From Streptomyces natalensis ATCC 27448 (GTDB lineage Bacteria > Actinomycetota > Actinomycetes > Streptomycetales > Streptomycetaceae), in contig NZ_JRKI01000062.1 of the NCBI RefSeq assembly GCF_000935125.1, forward strand, positions 186,001 through 250,000: a stretch of DNA of 64,000 bases, in the 5' to 3' direction. Below, one piece after another: positions 25,019 to 32,865 of this stretch. The position numbers were made by a program, and so were the translations under genes. Position 1 is the first letter of the stretch. Each line of letters begins with the position of its first letter. The notes beneath the pieces are model-generated. The model had not been told where the DNA came from, did not search any database, and saw only the letters and a program-made list of their open reading frames with translations.

Positions 25019-25573
25019 TCACCGGAGGTTGAGAACCATCACATCATGGAGATCCGCGTCCTCCCAGGGATGAGCCTCACCCACCTTGCGGTATCCCCAC
25101 GACCGGTAAGCAGCTTGAGCTGCCTCCGCGTCAGGTAGCGCGTTAAGCAGCACGCGTTCTTCGTTGCCTCCTGTTAGTAGCGCCTCGTGCAGCCGCCGAC
25201 CGACCCCGAGTCGGCGCCAAGGCGCCCGTACTGCGAATTCCATAAGCCCGAAAGTGCGTTGCCCGTCTTCTCGGCTGATGTCGGCCGGGACAGGGGCGAT
25301 CAGGCGATCCCACCAACCGGTCCTGGGACTGAGCGGATATCCGTATGCGATACCCACTGGTTCACCGCCGCCCGTACGTGCCATCGCGCCGCGGAACGTG
25401 GCTTTGCGAACCTGAGAGCGGAAGCGACGGAAGGTCGCCTCTACCGACTCCGGGGTCTCCTCATACGGTTCCTCCGCGAACACTTCGGCGTAGACGAGCC
25501 TGAATGCGGGCTCCGACTGTGCAGCAGACGGGCCGTCCAAGCACTCAATGGCGATCTTCTCTGGGCTGGTCAT
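25019..25573 (-). CDS. GNAT-family N-acetyltransferase
   Basis: A 184-aa protein with the acetyl-CoA motif LMEFAVRAPWRRLGVGRRLHEALLTGG and a C-terminal YRSWGYRKVGEAHPWED. It is the second gene of a two-gene operon: its ATG overlaps the stop of the XRE regulator (ATGA, 4 bases). Codon use is less GC-saturated than in core genes, in line with an accessory origin. The substrate is unknown. Confidence 0.85.
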   Translation of the reverse strand: MTSPEKIAIECLDGPSAAQSEPAFRLVYAEVFAEEPYEETPESVEATFRRFRSQVRKATFRGAMARTGGGEPVGIAYGYPLSPRTGWWDRLIAPVPADISREDGQRTFGLMEFAVRAPWRRLGVGRRLHEALLTGGNEERVLLNALPDAEAAQAAYRSWGYRKVGEAHPWEDADLHDVMVLNLR

Positions 25574-26847
25574 GAGCGACCTCCTCTCATAGTTTCTTGG
25601 ATCCTCTCCGAAGTGTCGCGCGCCGCGGTGGTTTCAATGGAGCTGATGGTCTTGTGAAAATTCCTGATGCGGTCGGCGAGACGATGGGAGGCGATCTCTC
25701 CATACGATTCGATTACTCCCGCCATCTCAGCACCCGCCTCCTCCACCTCCCCCGAGTCGAGAAGGGTGCTGGCCAGCTTGGACCTGTACCACGCCGTGTT
25801 GCGGGCATAGCCGCCCCCGAGCCCATCCACAGCAGCACGCAAAAATGGCACTGCACGCTGAGGATTCCCTGCCCTCAGGTACATTTCCGCCGTGGCGTAG
25901 TCGATTTCCACCGTTCCGGCGAACCGTGCCCAATGGGGAACCTCGTCGCTCGCTTCGTCGCGGCTCTGATAAGAAAGTGCGCGGCTGAGCGCGCGACGGA
26001 CTGCGGTCGTATCGCCAACATGCATGGATACATTGGCTTCGCGAAGTGCGATCACGAGATGAACGGCCGGTCCAGCTCCAACCCGGCTGGCCAGGCCATA
26101 CGCCGTCTCGACTGCCGATGCGGCTTCCCACGCCCGATTCGCCTTGATATCGATCAGTACGAGCGTTTCCAGCGCTGAAATTTGCAGCAATTCGTCGCCG
26201 ATGAGCTGGGCAGCCGTCAAAGCCTCCATCGAAGCCACGCGTGCCTTACCGATCGGTCCACTGTCGTAGCCGTACCAGGCTTGGTTGCTATGCAGCTCGG
26301 ACAGCATCGCCTGAAGGTCCCGGCCGATCTTGGACGTATAGACGGAGTCTTTCAACGTCCGCATGAGGTGCTGTTCGAGTTGCTTCGCACGAGCCTTGGC
26401 AGGAATCCCACCGGAGCTATGGTCAACGGCGTACAGGTCGGCCAGGCGGGCGCGGAGCGCCGCCACATCGCTTGCACCGACACGCGGCCCGTGCCGGTCA
26501 GGGATAATAGCCGCTGCCGCGACTGCCCCTGTACCGGCGACGAACATTCGACGTTTCACCTCTGCATCGTCACCAATCCGCTGGACAGTTGCGCGTCTGT
26601 GCGTAGGGACGTCGAACCCCAGCTCAGTGAGTGGAAGGCCGAACATCCCTTCCAGCACACTCTGTTGACCAGGGTGCGGTAACGGTGGCGCTGATTCGCT
26701 TTCCCACCGCCGAAGTTGGCGCGTACTCACCGCAGCGTCGATGCCCAGGCGTACAGCCTCGCGGGCGAACGCGGAGACAAATGTCGCTTGCGTGTATCCG
26801 GCTTCCTTGCGCAACCGAGCGAGCGTGCTCACATCTCTACGCGCCAT
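25570..26847 (-). CDS. XRE-type regulator with C-terminal TPR-like helices
   Basis: A 425-aa protein. Residues 5-60 are an atypical HTH (LARLRKEAGYTQATFVSAF, then VSTRQLRRWE). Residues 110-125 hold KRRMFVAGTGAVAAAAI. From about 150 to the end are TPR-like helical repeats (LYAVDHSSGGIPAKARAKQLEQ, EVPHWARFAGTVEIDYATAEMYLRAGNPQRAVPFL). The domain order recalls Streptomyces signalling-peptide or small-molecule regulators of unknown ligand. AAGGGGA precedes ATG 26847. It is divergent from the short-protein cluster at 27095, with AACGTCCG repeats between. Confidence 0.8.
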   Translation of the reverse strand: MARRDVSTLARLRKEAGYTQATFVSAFAREAVRLGIDAAVSTRQLRRWESESAPPLPHPGQQSVLEGMFGLPLTELGFDVPTHRRATVQRIGDDAEVKRRMFVAGTGAVAAAAIIPDRHGPRVGASDVAALRARLADLYAVDHSSGGIPAKARAKQLEQHLMRTLKDSVYTSKIGRDLQAMLSELHSNQAWYGYDSGPIGKARVASMEALTAAQLIGDELLQISALETLVLIDIKANRAWEAASAVETAYGLASRVGAGPAVHLVIALREANVSMHVGDTTAVRRALSRALSYQSRDEASDEVPHWARFAGTVEIDYATAEMYLRAGNPQRAVPFLRAAVDGLGGGYARNTAWYRSKLASTLLDSGEVEEAGAEMAGVIESYGEIASHRLADRIRNFHKTISSIETTAARDTSERIQETMRGGRS

Positions 26848-26913
26848 GCATTTCCCCTTGCGTGCACGGATCCTCTTCCCACCGTAGCGACTTGGCCCGT
26901 ACCTCGGCGGTGA

Positions 26914-27059
26914 AAACGTCCGCCTAAACGTCCGGTCGCCGAGCGCCCACAGGTGTTGCGGAGGCGCTGAACTGGTTGGGGACCACGTCATCCCGGCACA
27001 CGATCGACAGATCAATACGCAGTCGCCACGTAAGGACCCCCGCGACGGGTGAACGTCCG
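26914..27059. promoter_or_regulatory. Three AACGTCCG operator candidates in a divergent promoter region
   Basis: AAACGTCCG occurs at 26914-26922 and 26926-26934 (12 bp apart) and GAACGTCCG at 27051-27059. They lie in the 247-bp gap between the XRE regulator and the cluster at 27095. They are candidate binding sites for that regulator controlling both directions. The only evidence is recurrence and position. Confidence 0.45.
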
Positions 27060-27094
27060 GGGGCGTGGCCATCAACTACACAGGAGTTGACGAC

Positions 27095-27412
27095 ATGACC
27101 CACGCTACAGCGAGGTTCTTAATCCTGCTGCTGCGGCTGATGTTTCCCGCGCGGGGCCGCCATCGATCGTCCGACGCACTGCCCGCTGCGCGGCGCGAGG
27201 CCGCACCAACGCCCGTACCTCCCCGCGTCCTCGTACGGCAGCCAGACATGCTGCATGGCGAGGACTCTTACCTGATCCGGTCGTACGTCCTCACCCCCGA
27301 GGAACGACGGGAACGACGGGCCCAGCGCGGGCGACGGCGGGACCTGTGGCTCGCCGTACACGGGTACGACACCGGGCCACGCTGGATTCACGGGGTGGAG
27401 GTGATGGGCTGA
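27095..27412 (+). CDS. Conserved Streptomyces hypothetical protein (GPRWIHGVEV C-terminus)
   Basis: A 105-aa protein from ATG 27095 with AGGAG at 27082-27086. A short hydrophobic stretch (FLILLLRLMF, residues 8-17) is followed by a basic region and the conserved-looking pieces GEDSYLIRSYVLTPEERRERR and LWLAVHGYDTGPRWIHGVEV. I recall relatives in many Streptomyces, usually near XRE-type regulators, with no assigned function. Its stop overlaps the next start by one base. Confidence 0.65.
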   Translation: MTHATARFLILLLRLMFPARGRHRSSDALPAARREAAPTPVPPRVLVRQPDMLHGEDSYLIRSYVLTPEERRERRAQRGRRRDLWLAVHGYDTGPRWIHGVEVMG

Positions 27413-27597
27413 TGCCGCGAACATGCCGCCCCGTTCACCTGGGGGAACCGGCATCGGAGCCCGTGCCGGTCGCCGGATGCGACGTGTGCAGGGCGTTGGC
27501 CGATCAGCGCGCGAGGGCGTACGCCTCCGGGGACAAGTCGAAGGCGTCCGACTGCAACGTCGAGATGATCCGCCACTCCCACCCAAAGGCGCGGTGA
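27412..27597 (+). CDS. Small conserved CxxC protein
   Basis: A 61-aa protein, translationally coupled to the preceding gene (TGATG). It contains CDVCRALADQRARAYASGD, then KASDCNVEMIRHSHPKA, so a CxxC pair plus a third Cys and two His, suggesting possible metal or nucleic-acid binding. Similar partners accompany the preceding family in other streptomycetes as I recall. No function is known. Confidence 0.6.
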   Translation: MPRTCRPVHLGEPASEPVPVAGCDVCRALADQRARAYASGDKSKASDCNVEMIRHSHPKAR

Positions 27598-27601
27598 AAA
27601 C

Positions 27602-27814
27602 GTGTCGCAGCAGGATCCGCTCGGGGCGCCTCACGCCGGTCACGCCGACCCTCGCGGCTGCCCCGGATGTGCACTGCTGAAAGAGCAACTGAGCACACTC
27701 TTCCAGGCAGAGAACAACCCTGCCTTGTGGGAGGTGCTCGGCACTGTGCCGACGCACGAGGAATACGGGCATCCCGACGATGCACGTCCGCCCCATGAGA
27801 CGGACAAGCCCTGA
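27602..27814 (+). CDS. Small hypothetical protein with CPGC motif
   Basis: A 70-aa protein starting at GTG 27602, four bases after the previous stop. CPGCALLKEQLSTLFQAENN gives a CxxC pair followed by a short amphipathic helix. The rest is His/Pro/Asp-rich and probably disordered. It is the third gene of the short-protein run. I do not recognise the family. Confidence 0.5.
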   Translation: MSQQDPLGAPHAGHADPRGCPGCALLKEQLSTLFQAENNPALWEVLGTVPTHEEYGHPDDARPPHETDKP

Positions 27815-27975
27815 GCAGGGACAGCACCTGTCCTTCGTGAGTCGACGTGACCAGCTCTCGCCCCGGTCCGTCCAAAGGGGCGCATCAGCCCCCTGCCAGG
27901 GCCAGGCTCGCTCACGGCAAGCCGGCCACGGCAGGGGCCATGCACCAGTCGAAACCATCGAGAGGAGCACCACGC

Positions 27976-28476
27976 ATGAGCGCATTAACCGAATGCCCCA
28001 CGAGCACGCGCACGCGAGACCCACAAGCCCTGCTCAACGCCGTACAGCCACATATCCGGCACCTCACCGTCAACGTCTTCGACAGCGGCATGACCATCTG
28101 GGACCGCGAGGTGGCACTCCTACTGCGCGACGAGGTGATGGTCCGCGACCTGGTGGAGCGCATCCTCGGCAACGCCGTGATGTACCTGACCGCCTCCATG
28201 GAGCACCCCGAGGTGCACCTCGGGGTAGGCAAGGTCGTTGATATCGGCGTGCACCAGATCATCCTCGACACCCCGGTGTACTTCGCGTTCTGCGCTCTGT
28301 ACAACAACGGGGCGTACAAGCACCACGCGCCATTCATCCAGCGCCGGAACGACGGCATGGTTCTGCGTACCGCTGCCTTCCTACGGTCGATCGGGTTTCA
28401 TCCGGACGAAGAGCTGTGGGCGAGGGACGGCGCCAACTGTTCGCCGTGTGACACCCAAGTGCCCGACAGCCACTGA
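27976..28476 (+). CDS. GRDP-like (glycine-rich-domain-protein-like) protein
   Basis: A 166-aa protein with GAGGAG at 27962-27967, eight bases before ATG 27976. The central stretch VVDIGVHQIILDTPVYFAFC followed by YKHHAPF resembles PF07173 (GRDP-like), whose usual core is VDxxWHxxILxTxxYxxFC...HHxP. The normal Trp is Val here. The tail ends in ANCSPCDTQVPDSH with a CxxC pair. The function is unknown in bacteria. It is followed by a methyltransferase in the same direction. Confidence 0.6.
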   Translation: MSALTECPTSTRTRDPQALLNAVQPHIRHLTVNVFDSGMTIWDREVALLLRDEVMVRDLVERILGNAVMYLTASMEHPEVHLGVGKVVDIGVHQIILDTPVYFAFCALYNNGAYKHHAPFIQRRNDGMVLRTAAFLRSIGFHPDEELWARDGANCSPCDTQVPDSH

Positions 28477-28556
28477 CCACCCGCACTAGCGTGTTGGCCT
28501 CGCCGGCCCAACACCGGCGGGGCCAACTCCCCTATCAGCTCTGCGAGGACGCCGCC

Positions 28557-29231
28557 GTGTCTGCACCGCACAACTACGACCACGAGCGCCGGCTCTGGGA
28601 CATCTACGCCGGATCCCAGTCCGTACGCGGCGAAGTGTTCGACTCCGAACCGGTCTTCCGCTGGACGCAGTACCGTGACCACCCGACCGCGCCAGGCCCA
28701 GAGCTGTTGGGAGATCCCGAGAGTGTGTTGGAGCTCGGCTGCGGCACCGGTCGTGCCCTGGCCTGTCTCGCAGAGCGCGGAGCGAAGGCCACCGGTGTGG
28801 ATCTGTCACCGGTCATGGTCGAACACACCACTGAACGGTGGGGACCGCGCGGGGTGCGGTTCGTGTGCGCGGAGGTGCTCGACTACCTGGAGCGCACGAG
28901 CGAGACGTACGACGCCATCTACTCGATCTTCGGCGCTGTCTGGTTCTGCGACCCTGAGCGGCTGTTCCCTCTCGCCGCCGCCAGACTGAACCCTGGTGGG
29001 GTCATCGTGTTCTCCCAGCCCCCGGCAGTCCCGGGCGCGTACGGGCCGCAGGGCATGTACAAGGGCGGGTTCGCGGGGCCTGCGATGTATACCTACCGGT
29101 ACAGCTACGCCCCTGAAGCCTGGGCACGTTTCCTGTCCGAGGCTGACCTGACCGACACGAGTGTGACCGTGCTGGATGCGCCCACCGAGGGCCACATCGG
29201 CACGCTGATCGGCCGCGCCGTACGGCTCTGA
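28557..29231 (+). CDS. Class I SAM-dependent methyltransferase
   Basis: A 224-aa protein from GTG 28557 with GAGGAC upstream. Motif I is VLELGCGTGRALACLAERG, motif II ATGVDLSPVMV, post-motif YDAIYSIFGAVWFCD and LNPGGVIVFSQPP. This is a small-molecule-type methyltransferase. It ends the short-protein cluster (27095-29231) and could act on a product of the cluster, though no link is proven. Confidence 0.85.
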   Translation: MSAPHNYDHERRLWDIYAGSQSVRGEVFDSEPVFRWTQYRDHPTAPGPELLGDPESVLELGCGTGRALACLAERGAKATGVDLSPVMVEHTTERWGPRGVRFVCAEVLDYLERTSETYDAIYSIFGAVWFCDPERLFPLAAARLNPGGVIVFSQPPAVPGAYGPQGMYKGGFAGPAMYTYRYSYAPEAWARFLSEADLTDTSVTVLDAPTEGHIGTLIGRAVRL

Positions 29232-29311
29232 GCAGCACGCAGAGCGCGGAGCCAGTCCTCGACGCGAGGCGCCGCCGTTTCTGCCCACCGCCGGTGGCCG
29301 CGGCCCGTATC

Positions 29312-29350
29312 GGGGGTGGGTGGCGGGGGTGGGTGGCGGGGGGGGGTGGC
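29312..29350 (+). repeat. Three 13-bp G-rich tandem repeats
   Basis: gggggtgggtggc is repeated at 29312-29324 and 29325-29337, with a variant (gggggggggtggc) at 29338-29350. At least four G-runs are close enough to form a G-quadruplex on the plus strand (C-rich on the other). It lies between the methyltransferase and mshD stop codons (convergent). Confidence 0.75.
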
Positions 29351-29409
29351 CCGAAAGGCCGCCAACACCAGTCCCTGCCACTCCTCCCGCGTCACCCCGG
29401 CCAGACCCC

Positions 29410-30348
29410 TCAGGTCTCCGACCGATACATCAGATCCGTCTCATGGGTGACGAACCCCAGTCGCTCGTACACGCTCACCGCCGCCACATTGTCCGCATCG
29501 ACGTACAGCATCGCCGTCGGCAGCCCCTGTGCCGCCAGGTGCCGCAGGCCGATCGAGGTCAGGGCCTTGCCCAGGCCGCCGCCCTGGGCGCCGGGGCGGA
29601 CTCCGAGTACGTAGACCTCGCCCAGGCCCTCCTCGGCGTGCACCTTCGTCCAGTGGAAGCCGACCAGCCGGCCCTCCTTCTCCACGAGGAAGAAGCCCTT
29701 CGGGTCGAACCACGGCTCGGCCTTGCGGTCGTCCAGGTCGCGCTGGGTCAGCGAGCCCTGCTCGGGGTGGTGGGCGAAGGCGGCGGCGTTCACCTCCAGC
29801 CAGGCGGCGTCGTCGGTGCCGGGCTGGAAGGTCCGTACGGTCACGCCCTCGGGGAGCGTGGGTTCCGGCAGCGTCAGATCGGCCAGGGAGCGCCGCATCT
29901 GGCGCAGCTCGCGGAACATCGTCAGGCCGAGGGTCTGGGCGAGGTGCCGGGCGGCCGGGTGCCCGCCGTGCGCCCATACCCGCAGCCGGCGCCCGGACTG
30001 TGCCAGCAGTTCGCTGCCCAGCGCCCGGCCGTGCCCGCGGCCGCGGTGGCCCGGGTGCACGACCAGCTCGGCGGCCGGAGCCTCCACCGGGTCGGTGTCC
30101 TCCAGCTGCCCGTAGGCGACCAGCTGCTCCTCGTCCTCCGTCGGCGTGTACACGAGCACATGCCGCACCCCGGGGCGCCGCCCGCCGCGCAGCTGAAGCC
30201 GCCCCTGCTCGGACACCGCGGGCTGCCCGTCCGTCCGCGCGGCCTGCTCGATCAGCTCCAGCACGGCCGCGGCCGTCTCCGGGGTCAGCTCCTCGACCAC
30301 CCGGACCCTGCGGCCGGACCGGCCCATCTCCTGTGCTGCGTCAGTCAT
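29410..30348 (-). CDS. mshD: Mycothiol synthase MshD
   Basis: A 312-aa protein with two GNAT domains in tandem, catalysing the last mycothiol step, acetylation of Cys-GlcN-Ins. The N-terminal domain has AELVVHPGHRGRGHGRALGSELL and the C-terminal one EVYVLGVRPGAQGGGLGKALTSIGLRHL. DADNVAAVSVYERLGFVTHETDLMY closes the second domain. ATG 30348 gives the usual length; an in-frame ATG at 30390 would add 14 residues but lacks a ribosome site. Together with mshA at 8.8 kb this shows that the host makes mycothiol. Confidence 0.92.
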   Translation of the reverse strand: MTDAAQEMGRSGRRVRVVEELTPETAAAVLELIEQAARTDGQPAVSEQGRLQLRGGRRPGVRHVLVYTPTEDEEQLVAYGQLEDTDPVEAPAAELVVHPGHRGRGHGRALGSELLAQSGRRLRVWAHGGHPAARHLAQTLGLTMFRELRQMRRSLADLTLPEPTLPEGVTVRTFQPGTDDAAWLEVNAAAFAHHPEQGSLTQRDLDDRKAEPWFDPKGFFLVEKEGRLVGFHWTKVHAEEGLGEVYVLGVRPGAQGGGLGKALTSIGLRHLAAQGLPTAMLYVDADNVAAVSVYERLGFVTHETDLMYRSET

Positions 30349-30455
30349 GCGTGCAGCGTACGACTCTCCCGGGGGCGGGGGCCGGGTCATCGGGCGTGAG
30401 GAAACGCACCGGGGTGATCTTCCGGACGTGGGCGAGGACGGCGAGCCACTCCCCC

Positions 30456-30488
30456 GGCTGGGGAACAGGTGGGGAGCAGGTGGGGAAC
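30456..30488 (-). promoter_or_regulatory. PHO-box-like triple 11-bp repeat
   Basis: Read on the minus strand, GTTCCCCACCT, GCTCCCCACCT and GTTCCCCAGCC are three consecutive 11-bp units (30488 to 30456). Streptomyces PHO boxes are 11-bp direct repeats with a GTTCACC core, so these differ mainly at one core base. A further GTTCCCCGCCT lies at 30498-30508 on the plus strand. The site is between mshD and the secreted 5'-nucleotidase, a gene type induced by phosphate limitation. Confidence 0.5.
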
Positions 30489-30534
30489 AGCCAGCTGGTT
30501 CCCCGCCTGGTCCTGCGTCGTCATCATGGCGTCA

Positions 30535-30566
30535 GCTCGACCCTCAATCTTGGTTGAGGGTCGAGC
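30535..30566. terminator. 13-bp inverted repeat in the mshD / nucleotidase gap
   Basis: gctcgaccctcaa (30535-30547) and ttgagggtcgagc (30554-30566) are perfect complements around a 6-base loop, followed by a second weaker hairpin (cgaagcc/ggcttcg). It sits about 105 bp before the nucleotidase start, so it could be an attenuator, an operator or an mRNA-stabilising leader. Confidence 0.5.
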
Positions 30567-30671
30567 GAGGCGAAGCCACGGGCTTCGCCGAGCCGTAACC
30601 CGTCCCCCCTGTTGCGCTACGCGCGTCGACCGTAGGCTGCCCTCCGCTCGGACCATCCAGGAGGGGAACCC

Positions 30672-32492
30672 ATGCCATCCACGCCTCAACCACGCCGCGC
30701 CACACGGAGATTGGCGGGAAGACTGTCGGCCGCGGCCGCCGTGCTGGCCGCCGCCATCGGGGTCACCGCGACCGCCCTGCCCGCCGGGGCCGAGACCGCG
30801 CACCCGGGTGGCGGCCGTACGGTCGACGTCCAGCTGCTCTCCTTCAACGACTTCCACGGCAACCTCGAACCGCCGCAGGGCTCGTCGGGCACGGTGCAGG
30901 AGCTGGAGCCCGACGGCAGCAAGAAGGCCATCCCCGCGGGCGGCGTCGAGTACCTGGCCCAGGCGCTGCGTACGGCCCGTAAGGGGCACCCGTACTCCGT
31001 CACCGCCGCGGCCGGCGACCTCATCGGTGCCAGCCCGCTGCTGTCCGGCCTCTTCCACGACGAGCCGACGATCGCGGCCATGAACAAGCTGGGTCTCGAT
31101 GTCACCTCCGTCGGCAATCATGAATTCGACGAGGGCCGGGCCGAGTTGACGCGGATGCAGAAGGGCGGCTGTCATCCCAAGGACGGCTGTTACGAGAAGG
31201 GGAAGAAGTTCGCGGGGGCCGACTTCCCCTACCTCGCCGCCAATGTCACGGACGAGAAGACCGGCAAGCCGCTGCTCAAGCCGTACACCGTGTGGCAGCA
31301 CAAGGGCGTCAGGATCGGCTTCATCGGCGTGACGCTGAAGGGCACCCCGGACATCGTCAACGCCGCCGGAGTCAAGGGCCTGAAGTTCCACGACGAGGTC
31401 GCGACCATCAACAAGTACGCCAAGGTGCTCAACCGGCAGGGCGTCAAGGCGATCGTGGCCCTGATCCACGAGGGCGGTATGCCCGCCTCCACCGCGTACA
31501 ACTACAACTGCGACAGCCCCGGTCCCGGCGACGGCATCTCCGGCCCGATCACCGAGATCGCCAAGCATGTGACCCCGCAGGTCGACGCGCTGGTCACCGG
31601 CCACACCCACCAGTCCTACACCTGCACCATCCCGGACCCGTCCGGCCGGCCCCGCACGGTGACCTCGGCGGCGTCCTTCGGCAGGCTCTACACCGATACG
31701 ACGCTCACCTACGACCGGCGCACCCATGACATCGTGCGCACGAGTGTGAAGGCGCCGGGCGCGGTCAACCATGTCGTGGAGCGCACGGGGCCCAAGGCCG
31801 TGGACATGACGTCCCTGATCGCCCGCTGGAACAAGCTCGCCGCGCCGGTCGCCAACCGCCCCGTCGGCCATATCTCCGCGGACATCGACGGCCGCGGCAC
31901 CGAGGCCCCCGAGGCTCCCCTCGGCGACGTCATCGCCGACGCCCAACTGGAGGCCACCCGGGCCGCCGACAAGGGCGGCGCCCAGCTCGCCCTGATGAAT
32001 CCGGGAGGCATCCGCTCCGACCTGGCCTACAAGGCGGCCGGCTCGGAGGGCGACGGCGTGGTGACGTACGGGGAGGCGTTCACCGTCCAGCCCTTCACCA
32101 ACATGATGAATGTCGTCGACCTCACCGGCAGCCAGCTCCTGACCGGCCTCCAACAGCAGGTCAGCGGCCCGAACGCGGCCGAACCCAAGATCCTCCAGGT
32201 CTCCAAGGGCCTGACCTACACCCTGGACATGACGAAATCCGGTGCCGGCCGCGTCGTCAAGGACTCGCTCAAGCTGAACGGCACCCCCATCGACCCGGCC
32301 AAGACCTACCGCGTCGCGATGAACGAGTTCCTGGCGGGCGGCGGCGACGGCTTCCCCGCCTTCAAGGACGGCAAGAACAAGTACGTCGGCGCCTCCGACC
32401 TGGACGCCTTCACGGCCTACCTCACCGCCCACTCCTCGGCATCCGGCCCGCTGGATCCGCCGAAGGCGGACCGGATCACGATCGTGAAGTAG
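30672..32492 (+). CDS. Secreted 5'-nucleotidase / UDP-sugar hydrolase family protein
   Basis: A 606-aa exported metallophosphoesterase that releases phosphate from extracellular nucleotides. Residues 1-42 are a signal peptide (RRLAGRLSAAAAVLAAAIGV to ALPAGAETA). Dimetal site motifs follow: LLSFNDFHGN, AAGDLIGASP, VGNHEFDEG and VTGHTHQ. The C-terminal substrate domain includes LMNPGGIRSDL and EAFTVQPFTN. AGGAGG at 30658-30663 is a strong ribosome site. The orthologue in S. coelicolor is, as I recall, a PhoP-regulon gene next to mshD, consistent with the upstream PHO-like repeats. Confidence 0.92.
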   Translation: MPSTPQPRRATRRLAGRLSAAAAVLAAAIGVTATALPAGAETAHPGGGRTVDVQLLSFNDFHGNLEPPQGSSGTVQELEPDGSKKAIPAGGVEYLAQALRTARKGHPYSVTAAAGDLIGASPLLSGLFHDEPTIAAMNKLGLDVTSVGNHEFDEGRAELTRMQKGGCHPKDGCYEKGKKFAGADFPYLAANVTDEKTGKPLLKPYTVWQHKGVRIGFIGVTLKGTPDIVNAAGVKGLKFHDEVATINKYAKVLNRQGVKAIVALIHEGGMPASTAYNYNCDSPGPGDGISGPITEIAKHVTPQVDALVTGHTHQSYTCTIPDPSGRPRTVTSAASFGRLYTDTTLTYDRRTHDIVRTSVKAPGAVNHVVERTGPKAVDMTSLIARWNKLAAPVANRPVGHISADIDGRGTEAPEAPLGDVIADAQLEATRAADKGGAQLALMNPGGIRSDLAYKAAGSEGDGVVTYGEAFTVQPFTNMMNVVDLTGSQLLTGLQQQVSGPNAAEPKILQVSKGLTYTLDMTKSGAGRVVKDSLKLNGTPIDPAKTYRVAMNEFLAGGGDGFPAFKDGKNKYVGASDLDAFTAYLTAHSSASGPLDPPKADRITIVK

Positions 32493-32601
32493 CAGTCGTG
32501 AAGTAGCGGGACGGGGCGGGCCGTTCGGCACTGCTCACGCAGCCTGCCCCGGCCGTCCGTCACAGAGACGGGCGGCCGGGGCCGGTGCGCTTCGCACAGC
32601 G

Positions 32602-32862
32602 TTACAGCAGGTGGAAAGCGAAGCCGAAGCCCACGATGGCCATAGCCAGGCCGATGAGGAGAATCACCGGCCCGAACAGGTAGGTGAAGCAGCCCCTGCC
32701 GTCCTTGACGCGCCAGAGGCCGTTTGTCAGGACGACACCGGCATAGACGACTATGCATCCGATGATCCCGAGGAGCTCCCAAAGACTGGGGCCCCAGCCG
32801 GGGTCGTGTTTCGGGAGGTGCGCGACCCCCGCCAGGATCACGGTGCTGGTCTCGTGGGGCAC
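32602..32862 (-). CDS. Small membrane protein following the WXG100-type genes
   Basis: An 86-aa protein with two strong hydrophobic segments (about residues 29-49 and 62-86) separated by WRVKDGRGCF. It starts four bases after the stop of the 381-aa WXG-type gene and ends the three-gene run 34342-32602. It could anchor or protect against the product of its neighbour. No recognised domain. Confidence 0.65.
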   Translation of the reverse strand: MPHETSTVILAGVAHLPKHDPGWGPSLWELLGIIGCIVVYAGVVLTNGLWRVKDGRGCFTYLFGPVILLIGLAMAIVGFGFAFHLL

Positions 32863-32865
32863 GGA

